A stretch of DNA of 64,000 nucleotides from an uncultured Methanomassiliicoccus sp. (GTDB lineage Archaea > Thermoplasmatota > Thermoplasmata > Methanomassiliicoccales > Methanomassiliicoccaceae). Both the position numbers and the translations under genes were made by a program. This document shows, in pieces, positions 36,037 through 45,679 of the stretch; within the stretch, counting starts at the first letter, position 1, and every line of letters begins with the position of its first letter. Below the pieces are notes generated by a model. That model worked only from the letters and a program-made list of their open reading frames with translations. It was not told where the DNA came from and did no database searches. Location: the NCBI GenBank assembly GCA_905202485.1, contig CAJKRY010000004.1, positions 55,620 through 119,619 on the forward strand. Direction: 5' to 3'.

Positions 36037-36417
36037 ATGTGGACTCAGGCTGAAGTAAGGGAACTCAAAGTAGGACGTTACATGCTTATTGACGAGGAAC
36101 CCTGTAAGATTATTTCCATTGATACATCCAAACCTGGAAAACACGGCGAAGCTAAAGCCCGTATTGAAGCTGTAGGCTTGTATGATGGAAAAAAGAGAAG
36201 CGTTGTGCACCCAGTGAAACACAAAATCCAGGTGCCAATGATCGACAAGAGAAAGGGACAGATTCTGAATCTTGCTGGTGACGAATTGAATGTGATGGAT
36301 CTTGAAACATACGAACAATTCTCACTGCCTGCTGATCCTGAATTTGCAGACCTTCAACCCGGCGACGAAGTTCTTTACATGGTCGCAATGGGAAAACGCA
36401 AAATCATAAAAGTGTAA
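36037..36417 (+). CDS. Translation initiation factor aIF5A
   Basis: A 126-residue protein with the SH3-like N-terminal domain and C-terminal OB fold of IF5A/EF-P. The hypusination loop is DTSKPGKHGEAKAR, in which the lysine before His is the modified residue. The factor relieves ribosome stalling at difficult peptide bonds. Hypusine needs a polyamine donor, linking it to the agmatine route encoded at 27369. It has a TATA-like TTATATAAATAG about 35 bases upstream of the ATG. Confidence 0.94.
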   Translation: MWTQAEVRELKVGRYMLIDEEPCKIISIDTSKPGKHGEAKARIEAVGLYDGKKRSVVHPVKHKIQVPMIDKRKGQILNLAGDELNVMDLETYEQFSLPADPEFADLQPGDEVLYMVAMGKRKIIKV

Positions 36418-36420
36418 ACA

Positions 36421-36446
36421 AATGGGGGCTTCAGCCCCACATTATT
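36421..36446 (+). terminator. Terminator hairpin after aIF5A
   Basis: TGGGGGCTTCAGCCCCACA forms a stem GGGGCT/AGCCCC with a two-base loop, directly after the aIF5A stop and followed by ATTATTTTTCT. Confidence 0.7.
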
Positions 36447-36942
36447 TTTCTATCTTATCTTTCAAGAAGTTTTTTTTAAAACAGTTTTGCTGGTCATTAC
36501 TGTTAGTAAATATGCTTATCCTCAGCGGTTCTTGCATAAGCAATCATGTGGAGGATATGTCCGACAGCTGATTTTTAACGAGCTGGATTTTCTTAACTTC
36601 AATCACCAAAAGTGACAGTTGTGCGGCAATAATTGTATATTTTTGTAATGATAGATTATATGTAGTTTGGATGCTATATCCAATTGCTACTAACCCATTC
36701 AATTCACCTAAGGGGATGCATTTGTTCCTTTGTGTTGTAGTGCTAGCTAATATCCATAGTACATAGGGTTTTCCATACCCTGCAAAACCTCTTAATTGTA
36801 AATGAATAAGTGCACAAGGCACCCCTAACCTTTTTCTTGATTCATTTATAATTGTAACTTATTTACCATCATTCAAATCAAATATTATTTTCAAAAAAAT
36901 TACAAAATAGGTACAGGCTGAAAGCACTGCCCCTGTTTTGAT
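36447..36942. other. Gene-poor gap with possible structured RNA
   Basis: About 500 bases without a convincing gene. A 92-codon minus-strand frame (36544-36822) has no recognisable features and I do not call it. Between 36712 and 36830 there is pairing potential on either strand: GGGG (36712-36715) with CCCC (36822-36825), CCTTTGTG (36727-36734) with CACAAGG (36813-36819), and an inner AGGGT/ACCCT hairpin (36765-36781). This may mark an RNA or an old mobile-element remnant. Confidence 0.3.
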
Positions 36943-38304
36943 TTACTTTAAGTATTTTTTCATTGCTTCTGATAAAACCTTCTCGCATTCGTTGGATCTT
37001 TCCTTTGCTTCCAGCTCAGTCTTTGCTTCAGAGTATATCCTGAACAATGGCTCTGTTCCAGAAGGTCTTACAAGCGTCCATCCGTCAGAGTAGCAGATCT
37101 TGACACCGTCTATAGTGTTGACTTCTTCGCGTTCATACTGCTTTACTAAATAGGAAAGAACAGAATCCTTAAGGTCATTGGGGCACACAATTTTGCGTTT
37201 ATCCTGACTGTATTTAGGAAGTTTTTCTACAAGGTCTGACAGAGGTCCCTTCTTTGATACAATCTCAAGCATTTTAGCAGCAGTCATAGCTCCGTCTCTG
37301 CAGTATTGATGCTGAGGAAAGATCAATCCGCCGTTTTCTTCTCCCCCGAAGACTGCACCAACTTCTATCATTTTTCTTGAGACGATAGGCGCTCCTACTT
37401 TGGTGTAAACAATCTTTCCTCCTTCTGCTGTCACAACATCTTCTACGCAGTTGGAAGATGAAACCGGAGTCACTACGGTGCCGCCGTTGTTTTCTTTGAC
37501 CATTTCCGAAGCTACAACTGCCAGACTTTTGTCTCCGTAAAGGTAGTGGCCTTTGTTATCGATGAATATAGTCCTATCTGCATCGCCGTCGTGCGCTATT
37601 CCCAGATCGGCACCGGTTTCTTTTACTGTTGCAATCAGATCCTTCAGATGATCTTCCGTAGGTTCTGAAGGATGTCCTGGAAATGTTCCCATAGGATTGC
37701 CGTTCAAAGTAATCGCTCTGACTCCCAGATCATTCAAAAGTCTCGGTGAGGATACAGTTGAAGCTCCGTTGGCACAGTCAAGCACGACTTTCAGCCCGGC
37801 GTTTTTTATTGCCTGGACATCAACTAGGCTTATGATCGAAGAAAGATACGAGTCAATGGCTCCTGATCTTGGATACATGGAGCCGACCTGATCCCAGGGC
37901 ATGTTTGAAAATGATTTTTTATAATAATTCTTTTCAATTGCTTCTTCCTTGTTCCTCGGCATCTCAGTTCCGTCTGCATCTATGCATTTGATACCATTGA
38001 ATTCTGGAGGATTGTGAGACGCAGTGATCATAATTCCGCCAGCAATATCGTTGGATTTTACGTAATGCTGCACTACGGGGGTGGGAACCATACCTAGATC
38101 AATTACATTAGCTCCGGAAGACATAATTCCGGCCGCAACTGCGCTTCTTATCATATCTGCAGATGTTCTGGGATCATTACCGATTGCAACATTGCCCTTC
38201 ATGTATGTTCCAATGGCCTTTCCCAGATCCATTGCGAGCTGCGCTGATAAATCTTGATTAATTACCCCTCTTACACCATTCGTCCCAAATAAGCGTTCAC
38301 TCAT
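36943..38304 (-). CDS. Phosphohexomutase (phosphoglucomutase/phosphomannomutase-like), second paralogue
   Basis: A 453-residue alpha-D-phosphohexomutase. The phosphoserine loop is ITASHNPPEFNGIK, the metal loop is DGDADR, the sugar loop is GGEENGGLIFPQH, and the phosphate site is RPSGTEPLFRI. The GGEENGG loop fits archaeal phosphomannomutase/phosphoglucomutase better than GlmM. Upstream on the same strand is a nucleotidyltransferase, so the pair probably makes an NDP-hexose such as GDP-mannose for glycans. The start has an AAGGTG ribosome binding site. The 137-base gap to the nucleotidyltransferase contains TATA-like sequence, so it may have its own promoter. Confidence 0.85.
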   Translation of the reverse strand: MSERLFGTNGVRGVINQDLSAQLAMDLGKAIGTYMKGNVAIGNDPRTSADMIRSAVAAGIMSSGANVIDLGMVPTPVVQHYVKSNDIAGGIMITASHNPPEFNGIKCIDADGTEMPRNKEEAIEKNYYKKSFSNMPWDQVGSMYPRSGAIDSYLSSIISLVDVQAIKNAGLKVVLDCANGASTVSSPRLLNDLGVRAITLNGNPMGTFPGHPSEPTEDHLKDLIATVKETGADLGIAHDGDADRTIFIDNKGHYLYGDKSLAVVASEMVKENNGGTVVTPVSSSNCVEDVVTAEGGKIVYTKVGAPIVSRKMIEVGAVFGGEENGGLIFPQHQYCRDGAMTAAKMLEIVSKKGPLSDLVEKLPKYSQDKRKIVCPNDLKDSVLSYLVKQYEREEVNTIDGVKICYSDGWTLVRPSGTEPLFRIYSEAKTELEAKERSNECEKVLSEAMKKYLK

Positions 38305-38441
38305 AACAAGTACACCTTATGAATCCAATTCAATATTGTTTTATAGCAATGTAAGATATTTGAACTTCCCTATATCTGTTTAGATTATACTTTATAGGGC
38401 TGCATATAACAATCTTACATTATATGTATAGTATATAAAAA

Positions 38442-39407
38442 TCAATCTTTTGCTGATATTGTATCAGTTACAACGGAATTTTTTGTCACGATGCAGCCTT
38501 GACTGATCACTGAGTTTGTTATTACAGACCCTTCTTCAATCAGCGATCCGCGCAGCAGCATGCTGTTTGAAACAGTTACATTTGACGATATAAGCACATC
38601 GTCTTCTATGTACACGTTGGGACCGACATTGCAGTTCCTGAGATGCGCTCTTTTGATCAAGTTCTGTCCGGTAAGCTTCACATCGTCTTCTAATATGGCA
38701 TCCGCGGAAACTTCTGCATATCCGTTGTTTAAAAGAAGCTTCTGAGCCGCGATGTAGTTCGCTCTGGTTCCGCAGTCTATCCAGTATCCGCTGAACTCAT
38801 AGCCGTACATGCCTTTGTCCAGTATGTTGGGAAATACCTGCTTCTCTACAGAAACGACTCCGTCTGGAATATAATCAAAAATCTCTTTTTCAAAAATATA
38901 TGTGCCAGCATTAATCAGGTTGGACAGCGCCTCTTCTCTTTTCGGCTTCTCCTGAAAAGTTTCTATTCTGGCATCTCTGCAGCCGACAACACCGAATGCA
39001 GAAGGATCTTCTACAGTCCAAAGGGACATACTGCCTATTCCGCCGTGCAGTCTGTGAAACTTCATCATATCGCTGACATCCAGCGAACACACAACGTCGC
39101 CGTTCATGACAATGAATGTGTCATCAAGATATCTAGAAACATTCTTAATCGCGCCTCCGGTTCCCAGAGGCTCTTCTTCACTGACTAAAATAATCTTTTT
39201 TCCCACATCGTTTTCCTTGAAGTATTCTTCCAGCTTGTCGCGCATATATGATACTGCCAGAATGACAGTGTCAACTTCATCTGGTAGAGAGTCAATAATA
39301 TGCATCACAAGCGGCTTTCCTGCTAAAGGGATAAGCGGCTTGGGAATATAATTTGTGAGTGGACGCAGCCTTGTTCCGAGTCCACCTGCTAAGATCAGTG
39401 CGTTCAT
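38442..39407 (-). CDS. NDP-sugar pyrophosphorylase (mannose-1-phosphate guanylyltransferase-like)
   Basis: A 321-residue nucleotidyltransferase with GLGTRLRPLTNYIPKPLIP at the N-terminus, FIVMNGDVV at the metal site and FSGYWIDCGT near residue 210. A short C-terminal left-handed beta-helix (about 235-315) with N-[ILV] hexapeptide turns follows, as in archaeal GDP-mannose pyrophosphorylase-like proteins. It is 13 bases downstream of the LSm gene and upstream of the mutase paralogue. The nucleotide and sugar specificity is inferred from context. Confidence 0.85.
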   Translation of the reverse strand: MNALILAGGLGTRLRPLTNYIPKPLIPLAGKPLVMHIIDSLPDEVDTVILAVSYMRDKLEEYFKENDVGKKIILVSEEEPLGTGGAIKNVSRYLDDTFIVMNGDVVCSLDVSDMMKFHRLHGGIGSMSLWTVEDPSAFGVVGCRDARIETFQEKPKREEALSNLINAGTYIFEKEIFDYIPDGVVSVEKQVFPNILDKGMYGYEFSGYWIDCGTRANYIAAQKLLLNNGYAEVSADAILEDDVKLTGQNLIKRAHLRNCNVGPNVYIEDDVLISSNVTVSNSMLLRGSLIEEGSVITNSVISQGCIVTKNSVVTDTISAKD

Positions 39408-39420
39408 TATAATCTTAGGT

Positions 39421-39636
39421 TTACATCGGAGAGATTCTTACAACATTATTGCCGCGAAGAACTACAGTACCAAGACGGCGGGTCTGTTCTGCTGTGCGTT
39501 CTTCTGTCTCCTCAAGTACCATGTTCATATAATCGTCATAACCCGCTAACTTTCCCTCAAGGATCCTTCCATCCTTGAGTAGTAGGGATATGCGGTGGTT
39601 CATTGATTTCTCCAGTAAAGCCAGGGGCATAACCAT
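39421..39636 (-). CDS. LSm (Sm-like archaeal) RNA-binding protein
   Basis: A 71-residue Sm-fold protein. The Sm1 motif is SLLLKDGRILEGKLAGYDDYMNMVLEE, and the Sm2 motif is GTVVLRGNNVVRISP, with the RG-N RNA-binding loop. Archaeal LSm proteins form heptameric rings that bind U-rich RNA. The start could be the ATG at 39636 or the one at 39630 (MPLALLEKSM). It precedes the nucleotidyltransferase closely. Confidence 0.93.
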   Translation of the reverse strand: MVMPLALLEKSMNHRISLLLKDGRILEGKLAGYDDYMNMVLEETEERTAEQTRRLGTVVLRGNNVVRISPM

Positions 39637-39743
39637 GATTACTCACTTCCTAGTGGCATTGTGGATTCTTGATTTAAACTTTCCGTATTAATACGGTCTG
39701 AAAATCTGACTTTCATATAATATCTCAGATGGTAATCAAGAGC

Positions 39744-40250
39744 TTAATTTCCTTTTGCTCTTTCTTCCAAGTACTTCTTGATTGCAGTAGGGCTGGAGCC
39801 GTTTATGCCGAAATACTCTGGGAACTTCTTGGTTGTGCTCAGCACGTAGCTGTGTCCCTTCTTCTTCATGGCGATCAGACCCAGGCTGTGAAGCTCTTTG
39901 ACATCTGAATAGGTCTTGCTTCCCAGAGCATGAGCCAGATCGCTCTGCATCACTGGCTGGTGGTAAGCTATCCAGGTAGCCGTGCGCAGAATATTGTCTG
40001 GAATCTCCTTAGGAGCAAAAGCTCTGCAGAAAGGTGCATATTCATCTTTCAGCAGCAGAGCGTAGCCGCTTCCTACTTTGGCGATTCTCAGAGCCGTTTC
40101 TTTCTTCATATACTCTGACATTAAGTCTTTCAGCGCTTTGCGGATGGTAGCCGACGGCAGCTGAGTCTGTGTCTCCATATCTGATATCTTAACTGGCTGG
40201 GGGGATGAGAACAACACAGCTTCGATTATCCTTACTGGATCTAATTCCAT
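39744..40250 (-). CDS. scpB: Segregation and condensation protein B
   Basis: A 168-residue ScpB with two winged-helix domains: residues about 5-75 (VRIIEAVLFSSPQPVKISDME) and about 85-150 (RTATWIAYHQPVMQSDLAHALGSKTYSDVKELHSLGLI). It is the third gene of the smc-scpA-scpB operon and starts one base after the scpA stop. The dimer binds the ScpA linker and regulates SMC ring opening in chromosome organisation. The protein is a little shorter than bacterial ScpB. Confidence 0.9.
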   Translation of the reverse strand: MELDPVRIIEAVLFSSPQPVKISDMETQTQLPSATIRKALKDLMSEYMKKETALRIAKVGSGYALLLKDEYAPFCRAFAPKEIPDNILRTATWIAYHQPVMQSDLAHALGSKTYSDVKELHSLGLIAMKKKGHSYVLSTTKKFPEYFGINGSSPTAIKKYLEERAKGN

Positions 40251-40251
40251 C

Positions 40252-41133
40252 TCACACCACCGAATCTTTGTTTTCTATAATTATTTCCTCAGCAACTTCT
40301 GAGGAAATGTCTTCGATTGTAGCGATATCCTTTTCAATTCTGACCTGGAGTCTTACTCTTCCATGCGGAGCTTCTTCCTGCCAGAGGTCAATTTTACCAT
40401 CCCTTGCTAAGAATAATACTGACATGAAGATGGTAACAAGGTCTTCTCTGCCTCCTTCCCAAATATCTTCAATGTCAATCTCTCCGGGACCGCATTTCAT
40501 AATCCGGGCCCAGACAGTCTCGACATCACGTTCCATATCATCATTATGCGCCTTTGTATCGAACTTCTCGTCTTTTGGTTTGACATCTTTGACTCTTATT
40601 CTAGAAAGATTCTGCTCTTCTTCTCTTCTGGCTTCTTCAAAAGCTTCTAAGAGTTCCACCAGCGTTACAGCGCGGGACCCTTTGCGCCTGACAACCTCAT
40701 AAAGTGATACTTCATCAGGCATACAGAGCAGTTCCCTCTCGCTGCTGAAATCATCATAAAACTCGTCAATCGGTTCATCTTCCCTTTCTTCAGAGTTAAT
40801 GAGGATCCTTTCGCTCTGCATCCTCAGAATCGACCAGGCCATGAGCATTAATTTCCCAGCCAGTACGAAATTCACTTCACTGTCTTTCACTTTCTCCGTG
40901 TAGAGCTGGGTAAAGCGCATCAGGTCGATATCCCACGGGTCCATATCGTTGTTCAGCACTAAATCAAATACTGTTTCAATGGATCTGTCAAGCGGATCGT
41001 TGCTGGTTGACTCTGAAGCGCTTTCAAGGATTCTTAAATAATTGTCAATTTTTTCTGAACCGTTATCTTCATCAATCATTGCTTTGTGAAATAAAAGATG
41101 CTGCAAGACACCATCTGTGCCGGTGAATTTCAT
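40252..41133 (-). CDS. scpA: Segregation and condensation protein A (kleisin)
   Basis: A 293-residue ScpA kleisin. The N-terminal SMC-neck-binding helices include DPLDRSIETVFDLVLNNDMDPWDIDLMRFTQLYTEKV and FVLAGKLMLMAWSILRMQSE, both typical. An acidic middle binds ScpB, and the C-terminal winged helix holds EDLVTIFMSVLFLARDGKIDLWQEE. It overlaps the smc stop by four bases (ATGA). Confidence 0.9.
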   Translation of the reverse strand: MKFTGTDGVLQHLLFHKAMIDEDNGSEKIDNYLRILESASESTSNDPLDRSIETVFDLVLNNDMDPWDIDLMRFTQLYTEKVKDSEVNFVLAGKLMLMAWSILRMQSERILINSEEREDEPIDEFYDDFSSERELLCMPDEVSLYEVVRRKGSRAVTLVELLEAFEEARREEEQNLSRIRVKDVKPKDEKFDTKAHNDDMERDVETVWARIMKCGPGEIDIEDIWEGGREDLVTIFMSVLFLARDGKIDLWQEEAPHGRVRLQVRIEKDIATIEDISSEVAEEIIIENKDSVV

Positions 41134-44100
41134 GTGCTACCCTCCTCTTTCTCATCTGCGATTCCGAACTCCTTCTGGAAATCTTCAATCCCCGAGATGT
41201 TAGGTCTTACAATTACGTTTGAGATTCCTCCGCCCTGTTTTGTTACGCCGATGATATGATCAGCTTTGGTGAGAGTAATCTTTCTCAGCGAAATCTGTAC
41301 AAACTGAGCAGTCTTGGATGACTTCTGCACTCTTTTCGCTACCATGTCAGCATTTATTCCGTCTAAGAACATGTCTACCTCATCTAGCAGGTAGAATGGA
41401 GAAGGCTGGTACTCTTGAATTGCAAATATGAATGCTAATGCTGTCAGCGATTTTTCTCCGCCGCTGAGTGCATCAAGCCTGAGAACTTTTCCCTGCTTCG
41501 GCTTGACCTTTATGCTGAGGCCGCCTTCAAAAGGACTCTCAGGATTTTCTAAAATTAAGTCCGCATCTCCTCCCTGAGACAGTTCTGAATAAGCCTGTTT
41601 GAAGTTTACATTCACACCTTCGTAAACTTTCATCAGCGCCACTTTCTTTTTGCCGCCGAGCTCCATCTCCAGTTTTAGGAGGTCATCGCGCTGAGCGCTG
41701 AGCCTTTTGATTTCATCATCAAGTTCGTCGTGGCGCTTTTTCCTGTCTGAATAATCTTCCAGGGCTCTGAGGTTGACAGCCCCCATGGCGTTCATTGCTC
41801 TTTCACATTGCCGTATTATCTCTTTAAGGGATTCAATGGACGGCAGAACTTCGTCAGTCAAATCAACGTTGTAGGTCTGCAGTTCCTCTTCCAGCTCTCT
41901 GATGCTGTCCTGGCACTGTCCTATTCTGGTGTTGATGTTGATTATCATGCCTTCAGCAGTCTCGATGTCTGCTGAAATCTTGTCTTTTTCAGATCCGAGT
42001 CTGACTTTCTGCTTAAACAGGTCGTCTCTTTTCTTGCGCAGGCCGTTGATTTCATTCCCCATTGATTCTTCAATCAGCCTGAGAGCGGTGAGTTCCACCT
42101 TAGCTTTCTCTGCCTCTTCTGCAGCGGTCTTTCCTTCGGCTTTGACAGTTTCTATCTTATTGACGGTCTGCAGCTTCTCTTCTTCAAGATCGTTCAGCCT
42201 GCGTTCTGTCATCTTTATTGTCGCTGTAAGCGTATCGATTTCTGCCTTCAGAGAAGCCATGTTCACCGCCAGGTCTGATGTCTGAGCTTGAAGGAATTTA
42301 AGCCTGTCAGACAGTTCTCTGGGCGCAATCTCCTCCATCTTTGCCCGTGCGGCTTCCAACGATTCTTTCATGCCGTTAAGCGTAATTTCGTGTGATTCAA
42401 TCTTTCCCGACAACTCAGAAATCTCGGCCGAGACCTTCTGCTTCTCAATCTCCTTTTCTTTCTTCTGTTCTACACCTTGTTCATATTTTTCTTTCAGCTG
42501 TCTGCGCTGTTTTTCTAATGTTTCCAAGGTAATCGATGAAGACTTGTCGGTTCCGGTTATCGTATGCAGCTGTCTTTCAAGATCCAGAATCTCATCGCGC
42601 AGATCTTTCATTTCGACTGATAAATTTTCTGATGCCAGCAAAGCCTTCTCCAGCTGCTGGGATATCTCTTCTTTCTTTCCTTTCGAAGACGATCCGAATT
42701 TGAGGCTGGACTGCTCTACATTCCCTCCGACCATTGCACCGGAGGCTTCCAGCAGTTCTCCGCCTGCTGTTACCAGTCTTACACCCCCCATCAGCTTTCT
42801 TGCTTGATCCAAAGTATCTACGACCACCGTGTCGCCTAAAACATACCAGAATGCGGCGCGGTACTGCTCGTCAAACCTGACTAAGTCGATGGCAAATCCG
42901 ACAGCGTCCTTGGCAGCCATGATCGCCTTTCCTCTCGGGCGGCCGTCAAGCATTTTTGTCAGAGGCAGAAATGTTGCTCTTCCAGATCTGTTGTTTTTGA
43001 GGTACTGTATGCATTCTGCAGCTGTCTGGTCGTCATCAACAATTATGGCCTGCATTCTGTTTCCTGCGGCGATGTTCAGTGCAGTCTGGTATGCGGGGTC
43101 CACTTCAGCGAGCTCTGCGATCGTACCATGAATGCCCCTTATACTCAAAGAGTCTCTGGCATCCAGGATGGCGCGTACAGCTCTGTTGTATCCTCTTGCC
43201 ATGTCCCCTGCAGCTTCTTCTTCGGCCTTGATGCGAGTCAGCTCTCTGGTTAAGCTCTTCACAGCCTGCTCCAGCTCGTCTGATTCTCTCATCAGTCTTG
43301 TTTCCGCGCTGCGCTTGGCCATCAGTCTTTCCTGCAGTTCTCTGAAGTCTTTTTCAGAAGTCTTTTCGCTGTCCCTGATCTCTTTGATTTTCCAGTCAAT
43401 CTCTTTGACTTCAAAGTCTAAGGAGCTTACCCTTTCCGCTGCTTCTGCAGTATCAGAGTCAAAGCGGTTCTCTCTGCTGATCAGTCTCTCCATTTCCATT
43501 TTCATGGAGTTCAAGACTTTATCAGACTCTCTGACGGAGGCTTCTTTCTCGCTGATCTCTCTGTCTAAGTCGGCAAGCTGGACATCACAGGCTGAAATCT
43601 TAGTCTGTGTTTCTTCCAGCTCTTTTCTGGATTTAGCCAGTTTTTCTTCTTCTGCAGAATATTCCTTTTTATTCCCTTCCAGTTTGATCTTCAGCTCTGA
43701 GACTTCCCGGCTCATCTCTTCATGTTCTTCTCCGATTTCAACCAGAGACTCTTCAAGCTCTGCCACGGTCTGCGCAGACGTTGCGACTTTATCTTCCATC
43801 CTGGCAACCTGGATTTTCAAAATGTCGATTTTCTTCTGCAGTTCCTTAAACTCTTCTCCGCCTTTTGATTCAAGTTCTTCTTCGATCTGAACTACGGCTT
43901 CTTCAATCTCGCCGATCTTGCCGGAAATTTCTGATTTCCTCAGCTTGCCGTCTTCTATCTGCTTATTGAATGTCTCGATCTGATCGCGGAGGCTTCTTAT
44001 CTCTACCAGGGTGTTTTCCTTTCTGCGCCTGGCCAGCTTGGCTTTGGAAAATGTGAGTTTCTCTTCCAGCTCCATGTACCTGAGCGCATTTTCCTTTTCT

Positions 44101-44735
44101 TTCTCCAGCTGCTTCATCTGAGCTAAAATCTCATTGAGAATGATGCTGATGCGTTCGATGTTGGCATTGGCTTCTTCCCTTTCTTCGCTGGCTTTATTCA
44201 GCTCTTCATCAAACTTTGCTATGCCTGAAATGTTATCCAAGATTTTTCTCCTTTCAACATTGGACATAGTTACAATTCTGGTAACGTCTCCCTGCTGCAC
44301 CAGATTATATCCGTCGGCGCTTATGCGTGCATTGGAGAGCAGCATATCAAATTCAGACAGGGATGATTTTCTGTCATTAACATAAAAATATGAAGTGTAT
44401 CCTTCGCCGTCGGCAGACATCTTAATCATTCTGGTCAGGCGCACGATGTCTTCGTCTATGGGGATGGTGCGGTCTGTATTATCAAAAACAAGTGAAACTT
44501 TGCAGTATTTGGCAGGATTCTTATTGTTTCCGCCGTTGAATATTAAGTCTGAAAGCTTGCCAGCTCTGATGGCCTTGGAGCTTTTGGGACCTAAAACGAA
44601 CAATATTGAATCAGATATGTTTGATTTGCCGGATCCGTTAGGGCCAGTGACTGCGGTATACCCTTCAAGAAGTGGAACAGTAAGCTTTTTTCCAAATGAC
44701 TTAAAGTTTTCCAACTCGATCTGTTTTAAATACAT
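41130..44735 (-). CDS. smc: Chromosome segregation ATPase SMC
   Basis: A 1201-residue SMC ATPase. Walker A is TGPNGSGKSNISDS at the N-terminus, and the C-terminal signature LSGGEKSLTALAFIFAI is followed by Walker B FYLLDEVDMFLDG. Long coiled coils flank a hinge of about 150 residues in the middle (RGIHGTIAELAEVDPAYQTALNIAAGNRMQ). SMC dimers with ScpA and ScpB extrude DNA loops. It is the first gene of the operon. Long antisense open frames in this region are shadows of the coiled-coil codons. Confidence 0.96.
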   Translation of the reverse strand: MYLKQIELENFKSFGKKLTVPLLEGYTAVTGPNGSGKSNISDSILFVLGPKSSKAIRAGKLSDLIFNGGNNKNPAKYCKVSLVFDNTDRTIPIDEDIVRLTRMIKMSADGEGYTSYFYVNDRKSSLSEFDMLLSNARISADGYNLVQQGDVTRIVTMSNVERRKILDNISGIAKFDEELNKASEEREEANANIERISIILNEILAQMKQLEKEKENALRYMELEEKLTFSKAKLARRRKENTLVEIRSLRDQIETFNKQIEDGKLRKSEISGKIGEIEEAVVQIEEELESKGGEEFKELQKKIDILKIQVARMEDKVATSAQTVAELEESLVEIGEEHEEMSREVSELKIKLEGNKKEYSAEEEKLAKSRKELEETQTKISACDVQLADLDREISEKEASVRESDKVLNSMKMEMERLISRENRFDSDTAEAAERVSSLDFEVKEIDWKIKEIRDSEKTSEKDFRELQERLMAKRSAETRLMRESDELEQAVKSLTRELTRIKAEEEAAGDMARGYNRAVRAILDARDSLSIRGIHGTIAELAEVDPAYQTALNIAAGNRMQAIIVDDDQTAAECIQYLKNNRSGRATFLPLTKMLDGRPRGKAIMAAKDAVGFAIDLVRFDEQYRAAFWYVLGDTVVVDTLDQARKLMGGVRLVTAGGELLEASGAMVGGNVEQSSLKFGSSSKGKKEEISQQLEKALLASENLSVEMKDLRDEILDLERQLHTITGTDKSSSITLETLEKQRRQLKEKYEQGVEQKKEKEIEKQKVSAEISELSGKIESHEITLNGMKESLEAARAKMEEIAPRELSDRLKFLQAQTSDLAVNMASLKAEIDTLTATIKMTERRLNDLEEEKLQTVNKIETVKAEGKTAAEEAEKAKVELTALRLIEESMGNEINGLRKKRDDLFKQKVRLGSEKDKISADIETAEGMIININTRIGQCQDSIRELEEELQTYNVDLTDEVLPSIESLKEIIRQCERAMNAMGAVNLRALEDYSDRKKRHDELDDEIKRLSAQRDDLLKLEMELGGKKKVALMKVYEGVNVNFKQAYSELSQGGDADLILENPESPFEGGLSIKVKPKQGKVLRLDALSGGEKSLTALAFIFAIQEYQPSPFYLLDEVDMFLDGINADMVAKRVQKSSKTAQFVQISLRKITLTKADHIIGVTKQGGGISNVIVRPNISGIEDFQKEFGIADEKEEGST

Positions 44736-44848
44736 TTAACCTCCGCTCGGAGGCGAGACGCTTTCTCTAGAGTTTCTGTGCATCCCACCACAGAATCAAC
44801 TTCAGTTGAGCGGGGTAAAAACGGTTACTGGGTATATAATCTTTCTCT

Positions 44849-45679
44849 CTATTTGGAATCATCATTTATGCTTAAAAAAATCATTCTTCCTACTAAGTCG
44901 GAGAGGTCTAAGGCTCTTGCTCCTTTTGATGTGCTGTAAACTAAAAATCTGCCTTTTATCCCCATCACTTCGCCGCTGTGTCCTCCTTCCGGACGGACGA
45001 TCTTCGGCGGTGATTTTGGTCTTGCTGTTATCGGATAATTGTCAAAGACAGCCAGATCATTATCCAGCGGCCTGCGCCAAGAGTTTATCTTCTGCAGATA
45101 TGTGCTGTATACATTCTGCATCTGCTGCATGGAGGGTGCGCTGACCCACTGTTTCATCAGTATGCCTGGCTTAATATCCTGGGGAATTTTAAATCTCGCC
45201 GAGACTTCTTTTTCAAGCTTTCTCGCTTCCAGCCTGTTTTCACAGGCAAAAATTACCGAGGCTGCATCAGCTCCCTGTTCCATTATGCGCTGCTTGAATC
45301 TCTTTTCTGAAGTCATTCCTACCTTTATCAGATTGTTGTAAAGCGCCAGATAGACAACGTGAGGTCTGGTGCAGAAGGTAGGGCTGTTGCATCTCTCACC
45401 TGCACATCTGGGCTCAAAAACACATTCCAACACCGGTATTGCTGGAGAACTGCATTTCAGGCATGTTGAGCTCTTAGTAAGCTTAACCTGCTGCGGGCAT
45501 GGAATGTATTCCCCATTTTCCATTCTTCCTATGCAGGTCTTTTCTTTCGAGGCTGAAAAATCAATGTATGTCAGATCAAGCCTTTCAATAAAATTGCTTT
45601 CAGAATCATAGAGCAGTACTACCGGGTCAAAATTGTCCCAGTAGTATGCTATTACGTGTTTTGCTGTACTCTTACTCAT
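44849..45679 (-). CDS. DUF2797-family protein with GIY-YIG-like domain
   Basis: A 276-residue protein of the DUF2797 type. The N-terminal half has cysteine pairs that can bind zinc (CIGRMENGEYIPCP, CLKCSS, CAGERCNSPTFCTRP). The middle VVYLALYNNLIKVGMTSEKRFKQR resembles the GIY-YIG nuclease fold. Function is not established; the fold suggests nucleic-acid cleavage or binding. It overlaps the kptA stop by eight bases when the ATG at 45679 is used; an alternative TTG lies at 45688. The operon with kptA and folD ends here. Confidence 0.72.
   Translation of the reverse strand: MSKSTAKHVIAYYWDNFDPVVLLYDSESNFIERLDLTYIDFSASKEKTCIGRMENGEYIPCPQQVKLTKSSTCLKCSSPAIPVLECVFEPRCAGERCNSPTFCTRPHVVYLALYNNLIKVGMTSEKRFKQRIMEQGADAASVIFACENRLEARKLEKEVSARFKIPQDIKPGILMKQWVSAPSMQQMQNVYSTYLQKINSWRRPLDNDLAVFDNYPITARPKSPPKIVRPEGGHSGEVMGIKGRFLVYSTSKGARALDLSDLVGRMIFLSINDDSK

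Noticed and set aside
36544..36822. 92-codon minus-strand open frame
   Set aside because: No recognisable domain, no ribosome binding site, and it overlaps the paired region described for this gap. It could be a very diverged remnant.
40205..40702. 165-codon plus-strand open frame opposite scpA/scpB
   Set aside because: It runs across the junction of two well-supported genes on the other strand and has no family features.
43132..43890. 252-codon plus-strand open frame antisense to smc
   Set aside because: It lies inside the coiled-coil coding region; the low-complexity Ser/Leu-rich translation is what the complement of Glu/Lys-rich helices gives.
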